A DNA stretch of 64,000 nt, taken from Chitinophaga varians (GTDB taxonomy: Bacteria; Bacteroidota; Bacteroidia; Chitinophagales; Chitinophagaceae). The stretch's first letter is position 1, and each line of letters begins with the position of its first letter. Positions 8,941 through 18,437 of the stretch are shown here, piece after piece. A program made the position numbers and the translations under genes. The notes beneath the pieces were generated by a model, which worked only from the letters and a program-made list of their open reading frames with translations, did not search any database and was not told the DNA's origin. Location of the stretch: contig NZ_JABAIA010000001.1 of NCBI RefSeq assembly GCF_012641275.1, forward strand, positions 248,001 through 312,000, written 5' to 3'.

Positions 8941-11900
8941 TTAATTTAGTGGGATATCGAGAAAAACTATTGTCCCATTGTTGGAAGTGATATCTGCATT
9001 ACCTCCCACTGCCATCATCCGCTTCTGAATATTTTTCAAGCCATTGCCAAACAAACGGACTTTCTCCTGGTCAAACCCTTTGCCATTGTCTTTGATCATG
9101 ATCGTCATGTTTTTATGCATTTTCACTTCTATGATTACCTCACTGGCCTTGGCATGTTTCATCACATTATGCAATGATTCCTTTACGGCCAGATAAATGT
9201 TCCGCCGGGTACCGCCGCTAAGTTTGATGTCCGGGATAACTTCAGGGAAGAAAAACTGATGCGAGATGTGCGCATGCTCCAGGAAATCGGCAGCAAAACT
9301 GCGCATATACGCGATCAGATTGGCCAGGGAATCATTGGAGGAATTCATCGCCCAGATGATTTCACTCATCTTGTCGATCATCTCCCCGGCGGTTTCACTG
9401 ATTCGCTCAATCTCTTTCGTTTGTGATGTATCCGGTATCTTTCTTTTGGCTATTTCGCTCAGCAGCCTGATCGTGGACAAACCAGACCCCAAATCATCGT
9501 GCATGTCACTGGAAATACGCGCCCGCTCCTGATCTACTGCCTGCTCCTTTTCCAGTTTCAGCTTCTCATGCCTTATTTTATAATCAAGATACAACGTAGA
9601 AAAATAATATGCAATGCCTAACAGCAACAACAACAATAAAAATCTAAACCACAACGATTGCCAGAACGGTATCCTGATCTGTATCTCCAGCATGGTAGGC
9701 GTGGTATTCCAGCTGTCATCATTGTTAGAAGCCTTTACTTTAAATACATAACTGCCCGGATGAAGGTTCGTATAACGCGCCATCCGGAACGCGCCGGCTT
9801 CCACCCAGTCTTCATCGGCACCCTCCAGCTTATACTGCACCTTGTTTTTCAATGGATTGGTATATTCCAGCGGCACAAACTCTATGGCGATCGTATTCTG
9901 ATTATATGGCAGCTCTACCCGCTTCAGCAGTGATATCGCCGTATCTGACTCATAGGGCTTGTCCAGCACTTCCATCCTGCGGATGATCACCTTGGAATTG
10001 AAAGGGTTTTTCCGGAAATCTTTCGGATAAAAACCATTTACGCCACGGGTACCGCCAAAAAACAACTCACCGTCAATCGACTTATAAAAGGCGCCGGTAT
10101 TGAACTCGTTGGATTGCAGCCCGTCTTCATGATTAAACGTGGTGATCTCCTTGGTTACCGGATTGATCTGTGTAACACCTTTGTTGTGGCTCACCCAGAT
10201 ACGGTCTTTATCATCCAGTAACACGCCGTACATGTAGTCATTGATCAGTTTCGGATAGTCGTAACTGTTATAATGTGTTTTTAACCGCTCCGAAGCATCG
10301 TATACAAACAGCCCCTTATTGGTGGCTATCAGCAGCTCTTTATGCGGGGTTTTGTTGATCCCCTTTACTGTAGTGCCTTCCGGCAGCCGCACATACCGCC
10401 AGTGCGAATCAGCCAAATGTTTGATATACAAGGCAGACTTGGTCCCCACATATTGATTGCCCATATGGTCTTCAAAGTAGGTGGTCAGCAATTCGTCCTG
10501 GAAGTCATGTACCACAGACACGGTATAATCAAACCCGCCATGTTCTTCAAAACGCAACAGGTAACGGCCGTAATTAAAATACAACTCCCCGTTGGCACGC
10601 TTGAACAGGAAAGGGAACGGATCTTTCTGCGGCGGCAGTTTTAACGCCTCCACTTTGGCGGTAAGGTCCCGGAAGCCTTTGGTCTGTACATTGAACAATC
10701 CGATATGCATCCCGGCAAAATGCAGCCACAGATGTTCAAAATTTTCACGGCAGATAGCGCCCAGATCGTTGCCCGGGAACTTATGCGGGTATAACTCATT
10801 GCTGATACGTTCAAGGAACTTGCCCTGGTCCCCGTAGATGTTGAGCCCGTCACGCATCAGGCCTACATACAGTTTGCCGTCATCGTGCTTATATACCGCC
10901 TGCACCATGTTGTGAGAAATATAAGGAGAACGGTACAGGTTGAACACCTTTTTATGCGGGGAATATTTCTTCAGTCCGTCTCCGTCTGTACCCACCCACA
11001 TATTATCAGAACCATCGCGGTAGAGATAGCTGACAAGGTTAAAAGAGCGTGTTTCAAATGTATTGAAGCTGACAATATGCCGGATAATTTCATTGCGGGC
11101 GATGCTATAGATAAGAATACCGTCTGTTCCGCCGATCCAGGCGTTGCCTTCATGATCGATCTCCATCACATTGGGCGTAAATTCATCGCCCCATTCATTG
11201 CGGTAATCATAGCTCAGGTCGCTGAATTTGTTCCGGCGCTTGTTGAATACGATAACGTGGCCTTCACTGACGATCAACAGGGAATCCGCGTTCAGGTCAC
11301 GCATGATAGGGCTTTTGCCCACACCCGGCAGACAGTAGGTTTGCAACCGCAATGTTTTAATGTCCAGTGCCAACAGCTCTCCTTCGTCGCCGCTCATCCA
11401 GATGGTATTACCGTCTTTCAGCAGCGCGGAGGGGATGATGCCCATACGTTGAAACTGGGACGGGTACAGGATAATACGGCGGATCGCGTAGGTACTGTCA
11501 TCCAGTACGTACAGCCCTTTCATGGGCCGCCACACCCAAAGGCTCCGGGTAGCGGTGTCTTCCCCCAGTATCCTGAATTTGACATTGGCATCCCGTTCCT
11601 GTGCATTCACATTGGAGGTGTCTACCAATACGGTGCGGAAATTATTGCGGTATTTATCGTAGAGGCTGATACCATTATTATGGGCCAGCAACAGCTGATG
11701 TCGGCTGTCACGATAGAATGAGTATCCTTTGTATCCTTTCAGGTCAAACCGGTTGATCACCGCCCGGTTACCATTGCTGCCGCGTGGTACCAGTTCTCCT
11801 TTCCCCTCTCCCGCCCTTAGCTGGGAGCTGGGCTTGTAACGGTATTCGTTGAAAGTGTACCCGTCGAAACGGTTGATGCCATCACGGGTGGCAATCCAGA

Positions 11901-12075
11901 GAAACCCCTGGTCATCTTGCGTGATATCAAAAACAGTGCTTTGGGAAAGCCCGTCATTTACGCTGTAGCTGTCAAAAATATACGGCTTCTCCTGCGCATA
12001 TAGCATGCTGGTACCCAACAGAAGGGCGCATAGGCTCAGGTGAAAAAGTTTTTTCAAGTGGCGGGAATGAAGCAC
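8941..12075 (-). CDS. two-component sensor histidine kinase with periplasmic propeller and Y_Y_Y domain
   Basis: The 1044-residue kinase begins with a signal peptide (MLHSRHLKKLFHLSLCALLL). It then has regulator-propeller repeats typical of Bacteroidota sensors (QGFLWIATRDGINRFDGYTF near 50; NMWVGTDGDGLKKYSP later; DRIWVSHNKGVTQINP). A Y_Y_Y domain covers about 730-800, one membrane helix about 808-828, and a HisKA_3-type box has the phospho-His at H859 (MHDDLGSGLS). The HATPase has DNGKGF near 139 residues later. Unlike the hybrid sensors of polysaccharide loci it has no fused receiver or AraC domain; the regulator is a separate gene downstream. The ligand is unknown. Confidence 0.9.
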   Translation of the reverse strand: MLHSRHLKKLFHLSLCALLLGTSMLYAQEKPYIFDSYSVNDGLSQSTVFDITQDDQGFLWIATRDGINRFDGYTFNEYRYKPSSQLRAGEGKGELVPRGSNGNRAVINRFDLKGYKGYSFYRDSRHQLLLAHNNGISLYDKYRNNFRTVLVDTSNVNAQERDANVKFRILGEDTATRSLWVWRPMKGLYVLDDSTYAIRRIILYPSQFQRMGIIPSALLKDGNTIWMSGDEGELLALDIKTLRLQTYCLPGVGKSPIMRDLNADSLLIVSEGHVIVFNKRRNKFSDLSYDYRNEWGDEFTPNVMEIDHEGNAWIGGTDGILIYSIARNEIIRHIVSFNTFETRSFNLVSYLYRDGSDNMWVGTDGDGLKKYSPHKKVFNLYRSPYISHNMVQAVYKHDDGKLYVGLMRDGLNIYGDQGKFLERISNELYPHKFPGNDLGAICRENFEHLWLHFAGMHIGLFNVQTKGFRDLTAKVEALKLPPQKDPFPFLFKRANGELYFNYGRYLLRFEEHGGFDYTVSVVHDFQDELLTTYFEDHMGNQYVGTKSALYIKHLADSHWRYVRLPEGTTVKGINKTPHKELLIATNKGLFVYDASERLKTHYNSYDYPKLINDYMYGVLLDDKDRIWVSHNKGVTQINPVTKEITTFNHEDGLQSNEFNTGAFYKSIDGELFFGGTRGVNGFYPKDFRKNPFNSKVIIRRMEVLDKPYESDTAISLLKRVELPYNQNTIAIEFVPLEYTNPLKNKVQYKLEGADEDWVEAGAFRMARYTNLHPGSYVFKVKASNNDDSWNTTPTMLEIQIRIPFWQSLWFRFLLLLLLLGIAYYFSTLYLDYKIRHEKLKLEKEQAVDQERARISSDMHDDLGSGLSTIRLLSEIAKRKIPDTSQTKEIERISETAGEMIDKMSEIIWAMNSSNDSLANLIAYMRSFAADFLEHAHISHQFFFPEVIPDIKLSGGTRRNIYLAVKESLHNVMKHAKASEVIIEVKMHKNMTIMIKDNGKGFDQEKVRLFGNGLKNIQKRMMAVGGNADITSNNGTIVFLDIPLN

Positions 12076-12118
12076 GCTGATTTAGTTATTGACAGTAAGC
12101 TGGTTTAGGCTGTTTTTG

Positions 12119-12126
12119 CAAATATA
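12119..12126 (-). promoter_or_regulatory. Bacteroidota -7 box for the sensor kinase operon
   Basis: The reverse strand reads TATATTTG, an exact fit to TAnnTTTG, 44 bases upstream of the kinase start. No clear -33 TTTG was found at the expected spacing, so confidence is moderate. Confidence 0.4.
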
Positions 12127-12256
12127 TAATTCTGCGCCACACTTTCTAGCTATTTTGTATTTTTCTTGCGGTTTAACAGATTGGAAATAAATATTATAAT
12201 TAATGTCCATACTTTCTCACTACAGGCAACTTCCGTTTTCCATTGCCTTCCGGTTG

Positions 12257-13297
12257 ATGATTTTCGCGAAGCGAATGCTGCCCTCCAGCCTCCTATTATG
12301 GATGCTGACAATCCCATGCCTCAAGGCATCGGCACAAAACGGCCAACCTTATTCAATACATGTACTGGAGGCGCATCCGCCCCTGAAAAGCATACGTGGC
12401 CTTAGCGCCGTTACAGACGATGTTGTATGGGCCTCCGGCACGGGCGGCATGGTAGGACGCAGCATCAATGGAGGCGACACCTGGGAATGGCATCAGGTAA
12501 AAGCCTGCGACAGCTGCGACTGGCGCTCCCTTTATGCCTTCAATGACCGGAAAGCGGTGGTGATCAATGCCGGAGAACCGGCACATGTATTCCTTACCGA
12601 AGACGGTGGCCAATCCTGGCAACAGGTGTACTTCAACGCCACGCCTGGTATCTTCTTTGATGCTGTGGCATTTTATAACGATCAGGAAGGCATCGCTATT
12701 GGCGACCCGCTGCAACAACATTTTGCCATGCTCCGCACACACGATGGTGGCCACACCTGGCAACAGGATACACCGGCGCAATCTCCCGAAGCGCTTGCCG
12801 GCGAATCTATTTTCGCTGCCAGCGGTACCAGTCTCATTGCCCGCAATGGGCTGACCGTCTTCGTTACCGGTGGCACTGTGTCGCGCTTCCATCAGCTGTC
12901 CGGTACCCGCTGGAACAGCAGGCCGCTGCCATTGCTGCAGGGACAAGCCAGCACAGGCGCCTTTTCTGTGGCATTCCTGAACAACCGCACCGGCATCGTG
13001 GTGGGCGGTGATTACAGGCAAGACACTATTCGTCAACAAAACTGTCTGCTTACCGGCGATGGCGGCCGTACCTGGTCCGCCCCCGTAACGGCGCTCGGCG
13101 GTTTCAAGTCCGCTGTTGCCTGGCTCACGCCGCAAATACTGGTGGCCACTGGCACCTCCGGCACGGATATTTCTACGGACGGTGGTAAAAACTGGCAGAA
13201 GATTGGAGAAGGATTTCACTGCGCGGCAAAATCGGGAAATGGAAAACGCCTATTTTTGGCGGGCAAATCCATCGCGCGTTTGGAAAAGGTAGAATAA
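12257..13297 (+). CDS. secreted BNR/YCF48-like repeat protein
   Basis: The protein has about 346 residues from ATG 12257. It contains repeated Asp-box-like motifs: INGGDTWEWHQ, EDGGQSWQQVYF, HDGGHTWQQD, GDGGRTWSAP and TDGGKNWQKIG. These mark the blades of a BNR/YCF48-type beta-propeller. The N-terminus (MIFAKRMLPSSLLLWMLTIP ending KASAQ) is a good signal peptide, so the protein is exported. The frame is open to ATG 12203, which would give an unusually long leader. Bacteroidota genomes often label such proteins as oxidoreductases without evidence. No catalytic residues are recognised. It is divergent from the kinase operon. Confidence 0.75.
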   Translation: MIFAKRMLPSSLLLWMLTIPCLKASAQNGQPYSIHVLEAHPPLKSIRGLSAVTDDVVWASGTGGMVGRSINGGDTWEWHQVKACDSCDWRSLYAFNDRKAVVINAGEPAHVFLTEDGGQSWQQVYFNATPGIFFDAVAFYNDQEGIAIGDPLQQHFAMLRTHDGGHTWQQDTPAQSPEALAGESIFAASGTSLIARNGLTVFVTGGTVSRFHQLSGTRWNSRPLPLLQGQASTGAFSVAFLNNRTGIVVGGDYRQDTIRQQNCLLTGDGGRTWSAPVTALGGFKSAVAWLTPQILVATGTSGTDISTDGGKNWQKIGEGFHCAAKSGNGKRLFLAGKSIARLEKVE

Positions 13298-13521
13298 GAA
13301 ACGGGGAACCCAAAACACCAAATAAAAAGGTGCTCCTGGAAAGGCGCACCGGAAAAATAGGTTAAAGCAAAAAGTACATTTACCATATGAAGTTACTAAC
13401 TAATCAAGTCAATTTTCACTCTTTTTTGTCAAACGAGTGATTTAAATCGTAAACGCAGGAATTATCGCATCTAACGCGAATGTCTGTACTACTCTGATTT
13501 TTTTATGTAATTTAAGACCAT

Positions 13522-13565
13522 GCAACAGCCGGGAAAATTAATCCGGTAATAACACAGGCTGTTGC
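13522..13565 (+). promoter_or_regulatory. leader hairpin in front of the GH31 gene
   Basis: A perfect 9-base stem, GCAACAGCC (13522-13530) with GGCTGTTGC (13557-13565), encloses a 26-base loop containing two CCGG words. It ends 22 bases before the start of the alpha-glucosidase gene. There is no T-run after it, so it is not a standard terminator. It could be an operator or a leader structure affecting translation. Confidence 0.35.
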
Positions 13566-13587
13566 CCGTGATTCACAAAAAGAGACT

Positions 13588-15990
13588 ATGCAAGTTGAAA
13601 CCTCGTCCAGTAAATACGGTATTAAACATTACCCTGATGCTATCCGGGAATGGAAGAAAGAAGGAAACTATTTTTGTTTTTATACCAGCGAAACCATTTT
13701 GGAAGTAAGGGTGATCGCAGACAAGATCATCCGTTTCCGTTACGCTGCTGACGGCACTTTCCAGCGTGATTTTTCCTACGCTACCAGCGATACCCTCGAA
13801 GAATCCCCCATCTCCTTTGGCATTAAAGAATGGGAGGAAACATTTGAAATATATACCGACGTCCTGAAAGTATTCATTGCCAGGGACAATCTTCGTATCA
13901 CCATCACCGATAAAGACGGGAAGGTGATCAATCAGGATGAAATGGGCTTCCACTGGCAGCACTATCTGCAAAAAGGCGGTAAAATCGTTTATTGTAGCAA
14001 GCTCGTCCAGGAAGATGAATGTTTTTACGGTCTCGGTGACAAGCCCACAGACCTGAACCTTCGCGGCAAGCGCCTCGAAAACTACGGCACCGACGCCTAC
14101 GGTTACCAGAAAGACACCGACCCGCTGTACCGTAACATTCCCTTCTATTACGGGCTGCACAACGGTATCGGGTATGGTATCTTCTTCGACAATACTTTCC
14201 GCACCATCTTCGACTTCGGCAAGGAACGGGAAGACGCCTGCAGCTTCTGGGCCCGCGGCGGCGAAATGAACTACTATTTCATCTACGGTCCCGAACTGCT
14301 GGATGTTGCCGCCACTTACACCCGCATCACCGGTACGCCTGAACTGCCGCCCCTGTGGACGCTCGGCTACCATCAGTGCCGCTGGAGCTATTACCCCGAT
14401 AAACGGGTGCGGGAAATTGCCGCAGAATTCAGAAACCGCCGCATTCCCTGCGATGTCATCTACCTCGACATCGACTATATGGAAGGCTTCCGCTGCTTTA
14501 CCTGGAACAAAGAATATTTCCCTGATCCTGCAGGACTTATCAGAGACCTGGCAGCACAAGGCTTTAAAGTAGTGGTGATCATCGATCCCGGCATCAAGGT
14601 AGACCCGGACTACAGCATCTACCAGGAAGGTGTGAAAAACAACTACTTCTGCAAGCGGGCCGACGGCGCCCTCATGGAAGGCGATGTATGGCCGGGTAAA
14701 TGTGTATTCCCCGACTTCACCAATCCGGAAGTCAGGGAATGGTGGAGCAGTCTTTTTAAAGGCCTCGCCGAAACCGGCGTCCGTGGCGTCTGGAACGATA
14801 TGAACGAACCCGCTGTCTTTGAAATGGGCACTTTCCCGGAAGACGTACGGCATGACTATGACGGCGAAGAAGTGAGCCACCGTAAAGCCCACAACGTGTA
14901 CGGCCATCTGATGAGCAAGGCCACAGCTGCCGGCATGAAAAAATACCTGCTGCCAAACCGGCCTTTCCTGATCACCCGCTCCTGCTATGCCGGCGCACAA
15001 CGCTGGTCTTCCGTATGGACCGGCGACAATGTTTCCAGCTGGGAACATCTGTGGCTGGCCAGCATACAATGTCAGCGCCTCGCCGTCTCCGGCCTCTCTT
15101 TCGCGGGCAGTGATATCGGCGGCTTTATCGGTGAACCCGACGGAGAGCTTTATACCCGCTGGATACAGCTGGGCACTTTTCATCCGCTGATGCGTACCCA
15201 CTCCGCCAGCAACGAAACCGGTTTCAATCAGGAACCCTGGAGCTTTGGCCCTGACTATGAAAAAATAGTCGCCAAATTCATTTCCCTGCGTTATGAACTG
15301 CTGCCTTATCTGTACACCACTTTCTGGCAGTACGCCACATACGGCACTCCCATGCTGCGTCCGCTCGCTTTCGTGGCCCAGCATGACCCGGCCACCCACA
15401 ACTGTACGCATGAATTCATGATGGGCGACGCACTGCTGATCAGCCATGTCAGTGAAGAAGGCATGAAGGAAAAAGCAGTGTACCTGCCTCAGGGAAAATG
15501 GTACTACTTCTGGAATGATACTGTATATAACGGCGGCCAACAGACCACCGTACCTACACCCCTGGAGGAAATGCCGCTGTTTGTCAAAGCCGGCACGGTT
15601 GTTCCCCGTTACCCTGTTATGCAGCATACCTATGAATCTCCTGTGACTGAGATGCTGCTGCATGTGTATTACGGCGAAGAAATCACAAAGAGCACGCTCT
15701 ATGAAGATGCCGGCGATCACTACGGCTACAAAAACGGCCAGTACAATGTGATCAACTTCAAACAGGCTTCTTCCGCGGAACAATTTACGCTGAAGAAAAA
15801 ATACTATGTCAACTATGAAGTAGCGTATACCCATCACCGTATCATTCTGCACGGACTCCCTTTCAAAGCAGCCACCGTACTGATAGACGGTACGTCGCTG
15901 ACACTGACGAACGATCATTATTTACCTGACGGCACTATTTCGTTTATCGTTGACCGTGGGTTTGAAAATATTACGATCCACAAAGCGTAG
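13588..15990 (+). CDS. GH31 alpha-glucosidase-type glycoside hydrolase
   Basis: The 800-residue enzyme is a clan GH-D glycosidase. The nucleophile is D404 in GVWNDMNEPAVF, and the acid/base is D509 in FAGSDIGGF. An N-terminal beta-sandwich (about 20-240) precedes the barrel (LPPLWTLGYHQCRWSYYPDK near 250-270), with C-terminal beta domains. There is no signal peptide, so it is probably cytoplasmic, acting on imported or storage alpha-glucosides. GH31 also includes xylosidases and transglucosylases; specificity is not settled by these motifs. It has its own 5' hairpin and a terminator, so it is probably monocistronic. Confidence 0.9.
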   Translation: MQVETSSSKYGIKHYPDAIREWKKEGNYFCFYTSETILEVRVIADKIIRFRYAADGTFQRDFSYATSDTLEESPISFGIKEWEETFEIYTDVLKVFIARDNLRITITDKDGKVINQDEMGFHWQHYLQKGGKIVYCSKLVQEDECFYGLGDKPTDLNLRGKRLENYGTDAYGYQKDTDPLYRNIPFYYGLHNGIGYGIFFDNTFRTIFDFGKEREDACSFWARGGEMNYYFIYGPELLDVAATYTRITGTPELPPLWTLGYHQCRWSYYPDKRVREIAAEFRNRRIPCDVIYLDIDYMEGFRCFTWNKEYFPDPAGLIRDLAAQGFKVVVIIDPGIKVDPDYSIYQEGVKNNYFCKRADGALMEGDVWPGKCVFPDFTNPEVREWWSSLFKGLAETGVRGVWNDMNEPAVFEMGTFPEDVRHDYDGEEVSHRKAHNVYGHLMSKATAAGMKKYLLPNRPFLITRSCYAGAQRWSSVWTGDNVSSWEHLWLASIQCQRLAVSGLSFAGSDIGGFIGEPDGELYTRWIQLGTFHPLMRTHSASNETGFNQEPWSFGPDYEKIVAKFISLRYELLPYLYTTFWQYATYGTPMLRPLAFVAQHDPATHNCTHEFMMGDALLISHVSEEGMKEKAVYLPQGKWYYFWNDTVYNGGQQTTVPTPLEEMPLFVKAGTVVPRYPVMQHTYESPVTEMLLHVYYGEEITKSTLYEDAGDHYGYKNGQYNVINFKQASSAEQFTLKKKYYVNYEVAYTHHRIILHGLPFKAATVLIDGTSLTLTNDHYLPDGTISFIVDRGFENITIHKA

Positions 15991-16007
15991 TGCTTTTTTG
16001 TTGCAAG

Positions 16008-16056
16008 ACCGGTCATGTGAATCCTGATGGATGCCCATGGCCGGTTTGTCTTTTTT
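16008..16056 (+). terminator. intrinsic terminator of the GH31 gene
   Basis: The stem ACCGGTCATG (16008-16017) pairs with CATGGCCGGT (16036-16045), with one T-G pair. It is followed by TTGTCTTTTTT. It begins 18 bases after the stop codon and separates the GH31 gene from the next ORF. Confidence 0.65.
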
Positions 16057-16079
16057 AGGAAGATCAATATTTACCTTTT

Positions 16080-16784
16080 ATGAGAGTTGCCATTATTGGA
16101 GATTACGACCCACAGGCGGCCACCCATATCGCCACCGGCGATGCGATACTGCATGCTGCCGGTCAACTGGGCATGTCCGTCACCTTTGATTGGGTTCCCA
16201 CAGAAAACATCTTACCGCAGTTTGAAACTATTTGTAATGGTTATGATGCCTACTGGATTGCCCCGGGGAGCCCGTACAAAGATTTTGCCGGTGTGTTACA
16301 GATCATCCGGTACGCCAGAGAGCACCGTGTGCCTGCTATTGGCACCTGTGGCGGATTTCAGCATATGGTGATCGAATATGCGCGGCATGTGCTGCAGCTG
16401 GAAGATGCGACGCACGCAGAGTATGATCCCTATGCTTCCAGATTGGTAGTGACGCCGTTGAGCTGCTCACTGGTGGGGCAAACACTGCAAATTCACATCA
16501 GGGACCAGCATTCAAAGGCAGGCCGGTCTTTACAAACAGACCAGATAACAGAACGGTATTATTGCAACTTCGGATTAAATCCGGATTACCAGACGTTGCT
16601 GCATGAGCATGGTTTTCAGGTGGTTGGTATTGACGCTGCCGGGGAAGCCAGGATACTGGAGCTCGAAGGGCATCCTTTTTATGTCGCTACGCTTTTTGTG
16701 CCGCAAACCAGTTCCACTGCTACGCATCCGCACCCGCTCATCAGCGGCTTCCTGCAAAGTATTAAGTCACAGGCAGAATCGTAA
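16080..16784 (+). CDS. class-I glutamine amidotransferase-like protein, CTP synthase C-terminal-related
   Basis: The 234-residue protein resembles the stand-alone family related to the CTP synthase glutaminase domain, in which some members carry selenocysteine. The nucleophile elbow is GTCGGFQH with C90, preceded by a WIAPGSPYKD loop like that of CTP synthase. The C-terminal segment corresponding to the His-x-Glu of the triad (usually F-H-P-E) reads LFVPQ, so His and Glu both appear replaced. Glutamine hydrolysis is therefore doubtful. No synthetase domain is fused or adjacent. It is preceded by a terminator, so it is transcribed separately from the GH31 gene. Its biological role is unknown. 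Confidence 0.7.
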   Translation: MRVAIIGDYDPQAATHIATGDAILHAAGQLGMSVTFDWVPTENILPQFETICNGYDAYWIAPGSPYKDFAGVLQIIRYAREHRVPAIGTCGGFQHMVIEYARHVLQLEDATHAEYDPYASRLVVTPLSCSLVGQTLQIHIRDQHSKAGRSLQTDQITERYYCNFGLNPDYQTLLHEHGFQVVGIDAAGEARILELEGHPFYVATLFVPQTSSTATHPHPLISGFLQSIKSQAES

Positions 16785-17383
16785 AGGCGCGGCAGGTCGC
16801 GCGTATGCCGTGCAGGGTATCAGCAATCCCAGGGACACACATGCATCACCCTGATCTACATGGTAAAGGATGGCGTTTTGCCGGGGCTACCTAATCGGCA
16901 AACACACGGACAGCACATCGTCTGCCATGTCTACACGGATAGCCGCAACAGCTTAACTGTCAATGATGAATGATCAAATAAAAGAAGGAAAATTATTACA
17001 ACTGGCGAAAGAAGGTTTTAAAAGAAAAAGGCTCTCAGATAGAGATCTGCCGCCGGGTTCCTAACCTATGCCAACTTTAGAGACCATAAAATTAATGGCT
17101 TAAATGCTATGCACAAAATCCCGGCAGCCCCGGAAGGCAGAATGAACAAAATGAACGAATCCGTTAACATTGAATTAAGAAATCGGCACTATAAGAAGGT
17201 CAGGCTTCCGGCAATTTAAAATTTAAGTCTCCCAAAACGCAGGCCAGCAAAGCATTTCAGCAACAAAATCCATTTAGCAACCAACACAAAAAAATCCGGA
17301 TATCCTGCTATGCAAAATTTGTCGGGATAGTGAAGGAACGTTACCGATCATATCTGCATATCAAAATATCCGGTATATGCTGC
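16785..17383. other. intergenic region with two doubtful short ORFs
   Basis: About 600 bases hold no convincing gene. Two short forward frames exist: 16963-17064 (33 codons, lysine- and arginine-rich, ending RDLPPGS) and 17109-17219 (36 codons, ending KKVRLPAI). Neither has a recognisable family or a clear promoter. They could be peptide genes or chance frames. No tRNA, repeat or terminator was recognised. Confidence 0.4.
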
Positions 17384-17539
17384 TCAATAAAAAATCGACA
17401 AAAAGAAAATGGAAATCAGCGCGCAAAAAACCAGCAACACAAAAATGGCGCGGAATAAAATTTCAGTTCTGTCAGGAGTGGATTCCAGGCCATTCAATTC
17501 ATGAGGTCCATCTCCGTGGTTGATTATCAGGTTTTTCAT
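17384..17539 (-). CDS. small membrane protein (51 aa), hypothetical
   Basis: An ATG at 17539 opens a 51-codon frame ending at TGA 17384. The first 29 residues are polar (with HGDGPHELNGLE), followed by one strong hydrophobic helix at about 29-51 (LFRAIFVLLVFCALISIFF) that runs to the C-terminus. This looks like a tail-anchored single-span peptide. It stands alone, with more than 150 bases free on either side. I do not recognise a family. The amphipathic balance and clean start favour a real gene, but no homology evidence is available. Confidence 0.45.
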   Translation of the reverse strand: MKNLIINHGDGPHELNGLESTPDRTEILFRAIFVLLVFCALISIFFLSIFY

Positions 17540-17698
17540 ACAAACAAATTAAAGGATTCACAATAAAATAGCGTAAACATTGCCACCAGAGCCTTATTCA
17601 TCATTTACTCCTTGCTGAAAGTACAAAATAAAAAGCTAAAATGGACAACTTTTATCCTTCATTTTGACGCAAAAACCCGTTCATTTTGTTCAACCCTT

Positions 17699-18325
17699 TT
17701 AATTCCGCTTTTTCCGCTTCTCCGCTGCCTGGTGGGGCAAAGTCGCAGGAGCAGGTGCCGCAGGGGGCGTTGCGACAGTGGTGCTGTCTTCCCCCATATC
17801 CTCCGGCGTTACAAGCTCTCCCCTTTTGTAATAAGCCTTCGCCATTTTACCGGTATCTTCATCGTACAGCTTCCATACGCCGTTACGCACGGAATTACCC
17901 TGTCGTACAATCACCACCGGCGTTTCCTGCTGACTTACAGGGTCTACCACCATCACGGTATCTTTTTGCCCCTCTATTTCTGTGGCCATATAAACACCTT
18001 CTTCGGCCCGCTTGCCGTTAGGATAAAAGTATTTGCAATAACCGTCCAGCACATTGTTCTTATAGGTTTCTTCGGCAATGATATTCCCGCCAAGGGACGT
18101 TTTCTTCCAGACGCCTTCTTTCCGGCCATTTTTATAATTCCCCTCCCAGATATACCCTGGTTCGCCACGCAGCTCTTCCACTTGTTCTATCCAATAGCCC
18201 TGCTTGCGCTGCTGGGCATCTTTCTGGTTCCTCGCCTGCTTAGGTGGCTGTCCGGCCTGCCCCTGAGCATACCCTGCGGTTGCCACCATTAGCCCGATGA
18301 ATGTCCCCACTATTATTTTTCGCAT
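17699..18325 (-). CDS. secreted MORN-repeat protein
   Basis: The 208-residue protein has a signal peptide (MRKIIVGTFIGLMVATAGYAQ). It carries MORN/YwqK-type repeats: WEGNYKNGRKEGVWKKTS, EETYKNNVLDGYCKYFYPNG and VRNGVWKLYDEDTGKMAKAYYKRGEL. MORN repeats form beta-hairpin stacks; in Bacteroidota such proteins are exported and of unknown function. The C-terminus is Pro/Ala-rich and ends in a basic tail (KRKKRN). It is separated from the DUF4382 gene upstream by a terminator, so it is an independent unit. Confidence 0.8.
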   Translation of the reverse strand: MRKIIVGTFIGLMVATAGYAQGQAGQPPKQARNQKDAQQRKQGYWIEQVEELRGEPGYIWEGNYKNGRKEGVWKKTSLGGNIIAEETYKNNVLDGYCKYFYPNGKRAEEGVYMATEIEGQKDTVMVVDPVSQQETPVVIVRQGNSVRNGVWKLYDEDTGKMAKAYYKRGELVTPEDMGEDSTTVATPPAAPAPATLPHQAAEKRKKRN

Positions 18326-18380
18326 ATGCTGTTATTTTATCACAAGTTAAATAATTCTGACATGCATTTCTCCGGGCAAT

Positions 18381-18417
18381 AAAAAAGCCGGCGCACCATG
18401 AGATGTGCACCGGCTTT
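18381..18417 (-). terminator. intrinsic terminator of the DUF4382 lipoprotein gene
   Basis: A GC-rich stem pairs AAGCCGGCGCAC (18385-18396) with GTGCACCGGCTT (18405-18416), with one mismatch, over an 8-base loop. On the reverse strand it is followed by a run of T (AAAAAA at 18381-18386 on the forward strand). It lies 20 bases after the stop of the gene at 18438. Confidence 0.8.
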
Positions 18418-18437
18418 GCTGCTTTTTAGTTGCGTTA

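Noticed and set aside
13573..15918. A 781-codon open frame on the reverse strand opposite the GH31 gene
   Set aside because: It mirrors the GH31 gene in a codon-biased stretch, has no recognisable domains and is fully antisense to a gene with clear catalytic motifs.
16344..16356. Possible selenocysteine at the amidotransferase nucleophile, as in related seleno-proteins
   Set aside because: The codon is TGT (Cys) in an intact frame, so no recoding is needed.
16963..17219. Two short forward ORFs (33 and 36 codons)
   Set aside because: They lack recognisable families, promoters or a helix, so they are listed only as doubtful within the intergenic entry.
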